Assembly (NCBI GenBank): GCA_900546895.1
Contig: UREO01000082.1
Coordinates: forward strand, 1 to 10,444
Origin: an uncultured Oscillospiraceae bacterium
GTDB lineage: Bacteria > Bacillota > Clostridia > Oscillospirales > Acutalibacteraceae
Reading direction: 5' to 3'
Length of the DNA stretch: 10,444 bases
Position 1 is the first letter of the stretch; each line of letters begins with the position of its first letter. This document shows positions 1 through 6,336 of this stretch, piece after piece. Both the position numbers and the translations under genes were made by a program. The notes under the pieces were generated by a model, which had not been told where the DNA came from, made no database searches, and worked only from the letters and a program-made list of their open reading frames with translations.

Positions 1-509
1 TTTCCCTGATACTGAATATTGTGAATCGTGAGAATCGTTTTTATGCCCTTGTACCAATCATTATTTGCATAAAAGATGCTGAAATAAATCGGTACCAGCG
101 CCGACTGCCAGTCGTTGCAGTGAATAACGTCGGGCCTGAAATCAATATACGGAAGCATTTCAAGAGCCGCGCGCGACAGAAACGCAAAGCGCTCCGCGTC
201 GTCGTAATGGCCGTACAGGCCGTGGCGCTTGAAATAGTACTGGTTGTCGATCAAATAGTAGATCACCCCGCCGACCTTTGCCTCAAACACGCCGCAGTAC
301 TGGCGGCGCCAGGCGACCGGTACGGAAAGGCTTGTGATAAATTTCATGTTTTCCCGCAGCTCCTGCGGAATATCCTCGTAAAGCGGCATCACCACGCGGC
401 AGCCGATCAGCCGGAGTCGGAGCGCCTGCGGCAGGGAACCCGCCACCTCCCCCAGTCCGCCGGTGGCCGCAAAGGGCCTTGCTTCACTGGTGCAGTATAA
501 TACTTTCAT
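1..509 (-). CDS. glgA: Glycogen synthase (ADP-glucose type), N-terminal part, cut by left window edge
   Basis: GlgA (GT5 family, GT-B fold) transfers glucose from ADP-glucose to the non-reducing end of a growing alpha-1,4-glucan in the cytoplasm. About 169 residues are visible. The protein begins MKVLYCTSEARPF, continues with the glycine loop ATGGLGEVAGSLP (residues 15-27), and has VVMPLYEDIP near 39-48, the HCNDWQSALVP stretch typical of the family near 130-140, and IHNIQYQGK where the window ends. The family normally has about 480 residues, so roughly two thirds lie outside. The ATG at 509 has a good ribosome binding site (GGGAGG, about 8 nt upstream). It is the last visible gene of the glgBCDA operon, 39 nt after glgD. 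Oddity: the usual Lys of the K-T-G-G-L loop, which contacts ADP-glucose in characterised enzymes, is Ala here. Identification is secure; how the substitution affects activity is unknown. Confidence 0.95.
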   Translation of the reverse strand, partial: MKVLYCTSEARPFAATGGLGEVAGSLPQALRLRLIGCRVVMPLYEDIPQELRENMKFITSLSVPVAWRRQYCGVFEAKVGGVIYYLIDNQYYFKRHGLYGHYDDAERFAFLSRAALEMLPYIDFRPDVIHCNDWQSALVPIYFSIFYANNDWYKGIKTILTIHNIQYQG

Positions 510-548
510 TTTTAAGCCTCCCTAACTGAAATGTCGGTTCCGATCGCA

Positions 549-1664
549 TCAGACCACGCTGCCCTTGCTGATAAAAACGGGATAGGACTGGAAGCCGAGA
601 AGCGAACGGTCGTTTTTAATAACGACGTCCTTATCCATGACGACATAGTTGAGCTTACAGTTCGGGCCGATGACGCTGTCCTGCATAACCACGCAGTTTT
701 CGAGCTTTGTCCCCTTGCCGACGCGGACGCCGCGGAACAATACGCAGTTCTCCACCGTACCGTCAATCACGCAGCCGTCGGCAATCAGGGAATTGGTTAC
801 AATGGAACCAAGCCCGTAGCGCGCGGGCATATCGTCGCGCACCTTTGTGAAAATCGGCCTGTCTGCGTTAAACAGCTCCGACCGTACCGTTGGCAGCATC
901 AGGGACATGTTGGCTTCAAAATAGGAATTCATGGAACAGATCGTCTGGGTAAAGCCCTTGAATTCATAGGCGAAAATTTTGTAATTGGAAATATTTCGTT
1001 GCAGAAAATCGCGCTTGAAATTATACAGGTTGCGGCTGACGCAGTCGGAAACGATCTTCATCAGGGTTTCCCTCTTCATCAGCAGCATGCTCAGGCCGTA
1101 GTTGCACTCGCCGTCGATGCGCGGGTTGATCAGCATGTCGCGTACGCGGTTGTCCGGGTCGATGGTATAGACCGTGGGATCGCAGATTTTTTCAGGCAGC
1201 TTCCCGGAACGGTAAATGACCGTGATATCCGCGTTATGCTTGAGATGGGAGGACATCACGTCGATAAAATCGATGTTACAGACCACATCGCTGTCGGAAA
1301 CGATTACAAACTCTTCCCTTGAATTGAAAAGAAAAGTATTGATGGCGGAAAGGGACTCGATCCGGCTGTTGGACACGCTGCACTCTCCGCCGAAAGGGGG
1401 CAGAATAAAAAGCCCCTCCCTTTTGCGGGACAAATCCCACGCCTTTCCGGAACCGAGATGATCCAATAAGGACTGGTAGTTGCTTTTGGTAATTACGCCG
1501 ACCTTGTTAATTCCCGAATTCACCATGTTGGAAAGCGAAAAATCAATCAGCCGGTATCTGCCGCCGAACGGCACGGAACCCATCGTCCGTTTTTCGGTCA
1601 GCTCCCGGAGCCGTTCCTCATGCACATTTGAAAAAATCAGTCCAAGCACATTGTTTCCGCGCAT
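549..1664 (-). CDS. glgD: Glucose-1-phosphate adenylyltransferase GlgD subunit (probably non-catalytic/regulatory)
   Basis: GlgD is the second subunit of the Firmicute ADP-glucose pyrophosphorylase; it partners GlgC in a heteromeric enzyme that makes ADP-glucose from ATP and glucose-1-phosphate. The 371-residue product keeps the nucleotidyltransferase fold (PFGGRYRLIDFSLSNMVNSG at 32-51, SGKAWDL near 72-78) and a C-terminal left-handed beta-helix of hexapeptide repeats (about 285-360). The catalytic motifs are degenerate: the N-terminal loop reads LGLIFSNVHEERL instead of a glycine-rich LAGGxGxRL, SDSD replaces SGDH near 123-126, and the GYWKDVGT glucose-1-phosphate motif is absent. That pattern is known for GlgD and supports a modulating rather than catalytic role. 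The ATG overlaps the glgC stop codon in TAATG, with AGGAGG at 1675-1680 inside the end of glgC, so translation is probably coupled. glgA follows after 39 nt. Confidence 0.95.
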   Translation of the reverse strand: MRGNNVLGLIFSNVHEERLRELTEKRTMGSVPFGGRYRLIDFSLSNMVNSGINKVGVITKSNYQSLLDHLGSGKAWDLSRKREGLFILPPFGGECSVSNSRIESLSAINTFLFNSREEFVIVSDSDVVCNIDFIDVMSSHLKHNADITVIYRSGKLPEKICDPTVYTIDPDNRVRDMLINPRIDGECNYGLSMLLMKRETLMKIVSDCVSRNLYNFKRDFLQRNISNYKIFAYEFKGFTQTICSMNSYFEANMSLMLPTVRSELFNADRPIFTKVRDDMPARYGLGSIVTNSLIADGCVIDGTVENCVLFRGVRVGKGTKLENCVVMQDSVIGPNCKLNYVVMDKDVVIKNDRSLLGFQSYPVFISKGSVV

Positions 1665-2887
1665 TATTTTCCCGCCTCCTCTGCCAGTGTGTCGGCGTCA
1701 ATCATCCCTTTGGGCGGCACGGTCGTACCGGGGGCAATGACACAGCCGTCACCCACAACGGCAACGCCCCACTCATCCTTATTTTCAATGTCCTCCGGCC
1801 GCGCGCCCACAACGGCTCCCTTGCCGATCACGGCGTTTTCGGATACGATTGCGTACTGGACAATCGCATTTTCCTCCACCCGGGAGCCAGGCATGATGAT
1901 GGAGTCCTTCACCACCGCTCCCGGGGCAATGTAGACTCCCGAAAACAGCACGGCAAAGTCGATTTCACCGTACACGTTGCAGCCCTCCGCGACAAGCGAA
2001 TTCTGCACCTTTGCCCCGCCTGCGATATAGTGCGGGGGCAGGACCGGGTTCCGGGAATAGATTTTCCAGTTTTCCTCGCTCAGGTCAAGCGGGATTTTCG
2101 GGTTCAGCAGATCCATGTTGGATTCCCACAGGCTGTCGATCGTCCCGACGTCCTTCCAGTAGCCCTCGAAGCGGTACGCGAACATCCGCTCACCGGCGTT
2201 CAGCATGGCCGGCAAAACATCTTTTCCGAAATCGTTGGAAGATTTCGGGTTTGCTTCGTCCGCTTCCAGATATTTGCGCAGCTTGCTCCAGGTAAACACA
2301 TAAATGCCCATGGAGGCCTGATTGCTCTTCGGCACCTTCGGCTTTTCGTCGAACTGATAGATCGAAGCGTCCTCATGCGTGTTGAGGATACCGAATCGGG
2401 ACGCCTCTTCCAGCGGGACCTCTATGACGGCAATGGTGCAGTCGGCTTCCTTTTCCTTATGGTAGGCAATCATTTTGGAATAATCCATCTTATAAATATG
2501 ATCGCCGGAAAGCACGACGACGTATTCGGGATTGTAGCGCTCTATGTACGGGATATTCTGATAGATCGCATTCGCCGTACCCTTGTACCAGTCCGATTTT
2601 CTGCCGCGCCGGTAAGGCGGAAGAACACGCACCCCGGAGTTGATGCTGTCCAGGTCCCACGGCTGGCCGCTCCCGATGTATTCGTTCAGTACAAGCGGCT
2701 GGTACTGCGTCAGCACACCCACCGTTTCGATTCCGGAGTTTACACAGTTGGAAAGCGGGAAGTCAATAATGCGGTATTTGCCCCCGTAGGGCACCGCCGG
2801 TTTTGCAAGGTATTTTGTCAATACGCCAAGTCTGCTGCCCTGACCGCCGGCCAGCAGCATGGCAACCACCTCTTGTTTTGGCAACAT
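1664..2887 (-). CDS. glgC: Glucose-1-phosphate adenylyltransferase, catalytic subunit
   Basis: GlgC catalyses ATP + glucose-1-phosphate to ADP-glucose + PPi, the committed step of bacterial glycogen synthesis. The 407-residue product has the family's usual length. Motifs in order: nucleotide loop LLAGGQGSRL (11-20), KPAVPYGGKYRIIDFPLSN (29-47), the uridylyl-type WYKGTANAIYQN (100-111), metal-site SGDH (127-130), FDEKP (179-183), and GYWKDVGTIDSLWESNMDLL (242-261). A beta-helix of hexapeptide repeats follows from about 285 to 400 (for example NAVIGKGAVVGARP). The catalytic features missing from GlgD are all present, so this is the active subunit. The ATG at 2887 has GGAGGAG about 6 nt upstream. 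It lies 25 nt after glgB and overlaps glgD by one base. The sequence alone does not show which allosteric effectors act on it. Confidence 0.97.
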   Translation of the reverse strand: MLPKQEVVAMLLAGGQGSRLGVLTKYLAKPAVPYGGKYRIIDFPLSNCVNSGIETVGVLTQYQPLVLNEYIGSGQPWDLDSINSGVRVLPPYRRGRKSDWYKGTANAIYQNIPYIERYNPEYVVVLSGDHIYKMDYSKMIAYHKEKEADCTIAVIEVPLEEASRFGILNTHEDASIYQFDEKPKVPKSNQASMGIYVFTWSKLRKYLEADEANPKSSNDFGKDVLPAMLNAGERMFAYRFEGYWKDVGTIDSLWESNMDLLNPKIPLDLSEENWKIYSRNPVLPPHYIAGGAKVQNSLVAEGCNVYGEIDFAVLFSGVYIAPGAVVKDSIIMPGSRVEENAIVQYAIVSENAVIGKGAVVGARPEDIENKDEWGVAVVGDGCVIAPGTTVPPKGMIDADTLAEEAGK

Positions 2888-2912
2888 TTTCTGCTCCTCC
2901 CTGATTATGATT

Positions 2913-4883
2913 TTATTTTTTTGCCGTTTTGCGTGTCATTTTTATTTTTTGTGCAGGCGCCTCGGATTTTACGGTTTTTCTCGCTTTGCGGCGGCATTTC
3001 AGAAAAATCACCGAAAGCGGGGGAAGCGTCAGCTCGACGGACTGCTCGAACCCGTGCATCGGTTTTGCGCTGGAACGGATGCTGCTGCCGTTCGTGATTC
3101 CGCTCCCGCCGAATTCAGCCCGGTCGGAAGAAAAAATCTCCGTATAGATTCCTTCATACGGCACCCCGATGGAATAGAAATCGCGCTCTACAGGCAGGAA
3201 ATTACAGACGGCAAGGACCTCGTTTCCCGATTTGTCAATACGGCGGAACGCGATGACGCTCTGCGTATAATCGTCGTTGGATATCCACGAGAAGCCTTCC
3301 CAGGAAAAATCGACCTCCCACAGGGCCGGGGTTTCCAGATAGAAATGGTTCAGGCTTTTGAAGAAATCGTTCAGTACCTGATGCTCGGGCTTATTCAGCA
3401 GGAGCCAGTCGAGGCCCTGCTCGTAATTCCACTCGTTGCGCTGGCCGAATTCGGTCCCCATAAAAATCAGCTTTTTCCCGGGATGCGCCATCATATAGCA
3501 CATGAACGCCCGCACGCCCGCGAATTTCTGCGCTTCTTCGCCCGGCATTTTGTCGATCAGGGAACGCTTTCCGTAAACGACCTCGTCATGGGAAATCGGC
3601 AGAATAAAGTTTTCGGAAAAGGCATAAACGAACGAAAAGGTAATATTGTCGTGATTGAATTTGCGGTAAACCGGGTCAAGCAACATATAATGGAGCATGT
3701 CGTTCATCCAGCCCATGTTCCATTTGTAATTGAAGCCCAGCCCTCCGCAGTACGTTGGCTTGGATACCATCGGCCAGGAGGTGGATTCCTCCGCGATCAT
3801 CATCACATCCGGGAAAAGGCCGAACACGGACTCGTTCAGCTTCTGCAGAAACGCGACCGCTTCCAGATTTTCATGGCCGCCGTTCTTGTTGGGGGTCCAC
3901 TCCCCGTCCTTGCGGCTGTAATCAAGATACAGCATGGACGCGACCGCGTCAACGCGAATTCCGTCGATGTGGTATTTTTCGATCCAGAACACCGCGCTGG
4001 AAATCAGGAAGCTGATTACCTCGTTGCGCCCGTAATCAAAAACCAGCGTCCCCCACTCCTTGTGCTCGCCCTTGCGCGGGTCGCCGTACTCGTAGCAGGG
4101 CGTGCCGTCGAACCGGGCAAGCCCGCACTCATCCTTGGGAAAATGGGCCGGGACCCAATCCATGATCACGCCGATCCCCGCCTTGTGGCACTTTTCCACA
4201 AAGCTCATAAATTCCTTCGGCTCCCCGTACCGAGAGGTCGGGGCGAAATATCCCGTGACCTGATACCCCCAGGAGCCGTCGAACGGATGCTCCGTAACCG
4301 GCATCAGCTCAATATGCGTGTAGCCCATGCTTTTTACATAGGGAACAAGCTCGTCGGCGAGTTTATCGTAGGAAAACGCGTTGCCGTCCGGATATCTTCT
4401 CCAGGAACCAATGTGAAGCTCATAGATATTCACCGGCTGGCCGTAATGCTTTTTCACCGCCGTATGCTTCATCCAAGCGGTGTCGTTCCAGTTATAGCCC
4501 TCAATATCATAGTATTTAGAGGCGTTGCCCGGACGCGTTTCAAAATGATAGGCATAGGGGTCACTTTTAAAGGTCTGTTTTCCGTCGGCGCCGACCACAC
4601 TGAATTTGTAGGCCTGATACTGCTGCATGACAAACGGCAGAAAACACTCCCAGACGCCGCCGCTGATCTTCTCCATGGGATAATCCTCCGGCTGCCAGCC
4701 GTTAAAGTCCCCGGCTACGGAAACCTCTTTGGCATTCGGCGCCCAAACACGGCAAATCATGCCTTCTTTTCCGTCTTTTTCTGCTTTATGTACTCCCAGA
4801 AATTCATAAGCTTTTATGTTGGTTCCCTGATGGAACAAATAAAGCGGCAGATTCCCGTTATTTGATGCAGTTTCCTTTTGCAT
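2913..4883 (-). CDS. glgB: 1,4-alpha-glucan (glycogen) branching enzyme
   Basis: GlgB (GH13) cuts alpha-1,4-glucan and re-attaches the piece by an alpha-1,6 bond, making glycogen branches. From the ATG at 4883 it has 656 residues: a CBM48 domain (VWAPNAKEVSVAGDFNGW, about 46-63), then the catalytic barrel. Visible GH13 regions are DWVPAHF (Asp 242, His 246), GIRVDAVASM (nucleophile Asp 312), MIAEES (acid/base Glu 365) and ISHDEVVYGKRSL (Asp 433). It has one N-terminal CBM48 and lacks the extra N-terminal module of the E. coli enzyme (728 residues). The frame is open to an ATG at 4910, but only the 4883 start has a well-spaced Shine-Dalgarno (AAGGGAG, 9 nt away), and the proposed promoter would leave the 4910 start almost no leader. 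After the normal end (PPLSVIFLK) there is a basic tail of about 27 residues. First gene of the glg operon. Confidence 0.97.
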   Translation of the reverse strand: MQKETASNNGNLPLYLFHQGTNIKAYEFLGVHKAEKDGKEGMICRVWAPNAKEVSVAGDFNGWQPEDYPMEKISGGVWECFLPFVMQQYQAYKFSVVGADGKQTFKSDPYAYHFETRPGNASKYYDIEGYNWNDTAWMKHTAVKKHYGQPVNIYELHIGSWRRYPDGNAFSYDKLADELVPYVKSMGYTHIELMPVTEHPFDGSWGYQVTGYFAPTSRYGEPKEFMSFVEKCHKAGIGVIMDWVPAHFPKDECGLARFDGTPCYEYGDPRKGEHKEWGTLVFDYGRNEVISFLISSAVFWIEKYHIDGIRVDAVASMLYLDYSRKDGEWTPNKNGGHENLEAVAFLQKLNESVFGLFPDVMMIAEESTSWPMVSKPTYCGGLGFNYKWNMGWMNDMLHYMLLDPVYRKFNHDNITFSFVYAFSENFILPISHDEVVYGKRSLIDKMPGEEAQKFAGVRAFMCYMMAHPGKKLIFMGTEFGQRNEWNYEQGLDWLLLNKPEHQVLNDFFKSLNHFYLETPALWEVDFSWEGFSWISNDDYTQSVIAFRRIDKSGNEVLAVCNFLPVERDFYSIGVPYEGIYTEIFSSDRAEFGGSGITNGSSIRSSAKPMHGFEQSVELTLPPLSVIFLKCRRKARKTVKSEAPAQKIKMTRKTAKK

Positions 4884-4892
4884 TTTAAACAA

Positions 4893-4899
4893 CTCCCTT
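4893..4899 (-). promoter_or_regulatory. Ribosome binding site deciding the glgB start
   Basis: AAGGGAG on the minus strand lies 9 nt before ATG 4883. The alternative in-frame ATG at 4910 has only AAGGA about 3 nt away, which is too close, so the shorter GlgB is preferred. Confidence 0.6.
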
Positions 4900-4930
4900 C
4901 TGGGTTTCATCGTTCCTTAAGCTTAAATTT

Positions 4931-4958
4931 ATCATATCACAATTTCCTAAAATATCAA
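4931..4958 (-). promoter_or_regulatory. Probable sigma-A promoter of the glgBCDA operon
   Basis: On the minus strand, TTGATA (4958-4953) and TATGAT (4936-4931) are separated by 16 bp. A transcript would start near 4925, giving a leader of about 40 nt before glgB ATG 4883. Each box has one mismatch to consensus. No catabolite-responsive element or other operator is evident. This is a motif match in AT-rich DNA, so some chance risk remains. Confidence 0.5.
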
Positions 4959-5204
4959 TACTTTAGTAAATTATTTGTAATAAACAATGGTATATATTGA
5001 ATAATTTTAGCTATCTTGTTATAAAACTACTTTGTTTTAAGCTGTAACGATGAAATAAGCCGCCGACTTCCGGCTAGCGTTTTACAAAAAAAAATTCAGC
5101 AAATAGTTGTGCATAAGAATTAAAAATTACGTAAAAAAATGGTTAAATTCAACAATGAATTGTAAATTTAAAAATAAAATTTATGGATTTAATTTAATTT
5201 TATA
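4959..5204. other. AT-rich divergent spacer without a recognisable gene
   Basis: This stretch separates the glg promoter from the pts promoter. It is very A/T rich, with several A and T runs (for example about 5089-5097 and 5150-5204) that could act as UP-element-like DNA for the downstream promoter. A short GC-rich inverted repeat (AGCCG...CGGCT, around 5058-5075) has no clear U-tract and is not a convincing terminator. I see no coding potential and no riboswitch I can name. Confidence 0.6.
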
Positions 5205-5232
5205 TTGACAAATCTGATGTGACCGTTATAAT
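5205..5232 (+). promoter_or_regulatory. Strong sigma-A promoter of the glcT-EIICB-crr operon
   Basis: A perfect TTGACA (5205-5210) and a perfect TATAAT (5227-5232) are separated by 16 bp and preceded by A/T-rich tracts. Transcription should start near 5239, about 18 nt before the RAT hairpin. A consensus promoter followed by an attenuator fits a system whose output is set mainly by antitermination. Confidence 0.85.
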
Positions 5233-5256
5233 AGAAGTTGTTAAAAGAATATTAAG

Positions 5257-5287
5257 AGTGTGTAACTGATTCGATCAGGCATAAACT
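5257..5287 (+). promoter_or_regulatory. Ribonucleic antiterminator (RAT) target of GlcT
   Basis: The core is GTAACTG (5262-5268), a small loop, then CAGGCATAAACT (5276-5287). The upper stem is CTGAT/ATCAG (5266-5270 with 5274-5278) around TCG, and AGT (5257-5259) can pair with ACT (5285-5287). This matches the layout of BglG/LicT/GlcT-family RATs, and the upper part resembles the B. subtilis ptsG RAT as I remember it. Its 3' half (5278-5287) is also the 5' arm of the following terminator, so the two structures exclude each other. The adjacent antiterminator gene is the expected ligand. Confidence 0.85.
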
Positions 5288-5335
5288 TTCATGGAATTTT
5301 AATTTTCATGGCAGTTTGTGCCTTTTGTTTTTGTG
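5278..5335 (+). terminator. Leader intrinsic terminator controlled by antitermination
   Basis: GGCATAAACT (5278-5287) pairs with AGTTTGTGCC (5313-5322) over 10 bp with one G-U pair. An inner CATGGAA/TTTCATG stem (5290-5296 with 5304-5310) extends it, and the tail is TTTTGTTTTTG from 5323. Transcription should stop here, before glcT, unless GlcT binds and stabilises the overlapping RAT. Confidence 0.85.
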
Positions 5336-5350
5336 TGAGAATTCTGACGA

Positions 5351-5430
5351 AATCCGGCTTGCGGCTTCTCTTTTCATCCGGCGTATCCAGGCAGGCTTGC
5401 GGCCGTCTGCCTGTATTGAGCGAGCCGCCG
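5351..5430 (+). other. GC-rich structured leader segment between the terminator and glcT
   Basis: This part contrasts with the AT-rich DNA around it. It holds a 7-bp stem CAGGCAG/CTGCCTG (5388-5394 with 5407-5413) with no U-tract after it, a direct repeat GGCTTGCGGC (5356-5365 and 5394-5403), and a further possible pairing GCGGCT (5361-5366) with AGCCGC (5423-5428) that would enclose the hairpin. The role is unknown. It may affect glcT mRNA stability or translation, or be a short repeat of the genome. Confidence 0.4.
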
Positions 5431-5462
5431 TTTCAATCAAAATTCAAATTGAGGGGATGTAA

Positions 5463-6290
5463 ATGAATTACAGGGTAGCTAAGGTTTTGAACAGCAACGC
5501 AGTCCTGGCTCAGGACGAAGAAGAAAATCAGGTTGTCCTTATGAGCAAAGGAATCGGCTTCGGCAAAAGGATAGGAGAAAAAATCCAGGACATTTCGGAA
5601 GACCGGAAAATTTTTTATATCCATGACGACAGCGTCAATTCCGCAAAATTGAAACAGATCGACTCCCAGGTCCAGCAGGTGGAGGAAGTCACCAGAGAAA
5701 TTGTAGAGGTGGCGCGCGAAAGGCTTCACATAGACAACAGCAAGCTTTACGGCGCTTTACTGGATCATATCACCTTTGCGGTAGAATGCTTACATATGGG
5801 TTTACCGATCGACAATCCGTTCTGCGGCGAAATCGCGATCCTTTACAGCAGGGAATACGAAACCGCACAGATCGCAGCCGAAATCATCAAAGAGCGTATC
5901 GGCGTGGAAATTGGGGACGGTGAAACAGGCTTTATTGCACTCCACCTCTACTCCGCCAGAAAGAACCGGCACATCCGTTCCGCCATGAAAAGCACCCGCG
6001 TCTACAGCGAAATACTCAGCATAGTGGGAAACGCCCTCGGCAAAAGGCTTGACAACACCCACGCGCCCGCGAAAAGCTTTCTGCTTTCCCTGCACTGTCT
6101 GGTTACGCTGACCGTCAACCACAATCCGATCGTCATGAAACTGAACCAGCAAGTCAAGCTGAACATGCTCGATTCCTACCGGACGGCGCTGCAGGTCGCG
6201 AAAATGATTCACAGGGAGATGGAAGTCCAGCTCAGCGAGGACGCAATCGCTTTTATTGCGGTCGATATTGAAAAGCTGAAACAGTTGTGA
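5463..6290 (+). CDS. glcT: BglG/LicT-family transcription antiterminator, GlcT-like
   Basis: This RNA-binding antiterminator, when active, binds the RAT in nascent mRNA and prevents termination; activity is set by PTS phosphorylation of histidines in two PRD domains. The 275-residue product has an N-terminal CAT RNA-binding domain (about 1-60, with VAKVLNSNAVL and VVLMSKGIGFGKR), PRD1 (about 68-170) with His 102 (LLDHITF) and His 161 (FIALHLYSA), and PRD2 (about 172-275) with His 211 (SLHCLVT). The second PRD2 site, usually His in a TLHI-like motif, is Asp 268 (FIAVDIEKL). The ATG at 5463 follows GAGGGG (5451-5456) by 6 nt. It is the first gene of the PTS operon, behind its own RAT/terminator, with the permease gene 46 nt downstream. 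Family assignment is secure; the GlcT subtype is inferred from the CAT motif, the RAT and the context. Confidence 0.9.
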   Translation: MNYRVAKVLNSNAVLAQDEEENQVVLMSKGIGFGKRIGEKIQDISEDRKIFYIHDDSVNSAKLKQIDSQVQQVEEVTREIVEVARERLHIDNSKLYGALLDHITFAVECLHMGLPIDNPFCGEIAILYSREYETAQIAAEIIKERIGVEIGDGETGFIALHLYSARKNRHIRSAMKSTRVYSEILSIVGNALGKRLDNTHAPAKSFLLSLHCLVTLTVNHNPIVMKLNQQVKLNMLDSYRTALQVAKMIHREMEVQLSEDAIAFIAVDIEKLKQL

Positions 6291-6295
6291 CCCAT

Positions 6296-6309
6296 TCGAG
6301 GGAACTCGA
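6296..6309 (+). other. Small hairpin between glcT and the permease gene
   Basis: TCGAG and CTCGA form a 5-bp stem around a GGAA tetraloop just after the glcT stop. A run of T and A follows, but the stem is too short for a confident terminator. It may protect or separate the two cistrons. Confidence 0.3.
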
Positions 6310-6336
6310 TTCAAAATATTTTTAGGAGGAAAAACA

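Noticed and set aside
1628..3097. A 489-codon open frame on the plus strand across glgC and the end of glgB
   Set aside because: It crosses two well-identified genes on the other strand, has no domain signature and no start signal. It is a shadow frame.
2859..4865. A 668-codon open frame on the plus strand, antisense to glgB
   Set aside because: It mirrors glgB and arises from codon bias that avoids stops on the opposite strand. It has no ribosome binding site or recognisable domain, while the minus strand encodes a complete GH13 enzyme.
5058..5075. GC-rich inverted repeat AGCCG...CGGCT in the spacer
   Set aside because: The stem is 5 bp, lacks a U-tract on either strand, and there is no gene for it to terminate.
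5041..5100. Possible catabolite-responsive elements around TGTAACGATG and TGTAAAACGCTA
   Set aside because: Both have spacing errors around the central CG compared with the cre consensus, so I do not call a CcpA site.
5108..5116. A consensus DnaA box (TTATGCACA on the minus strand) in the AT-rich spacer
   Set aside because: Only one box is present, there is no dnaA, dnaN or parAB nearby, and one match in 10 kb is easily expected by chance. No origin is supported.
5457..5462. ATG-TAA start-stop pair directly before glcT
   Set aside because: It touches the GAGGGG ribosome binding site with no spacing, so it is unlikely to be initiated. It is most simply part of the spacer.
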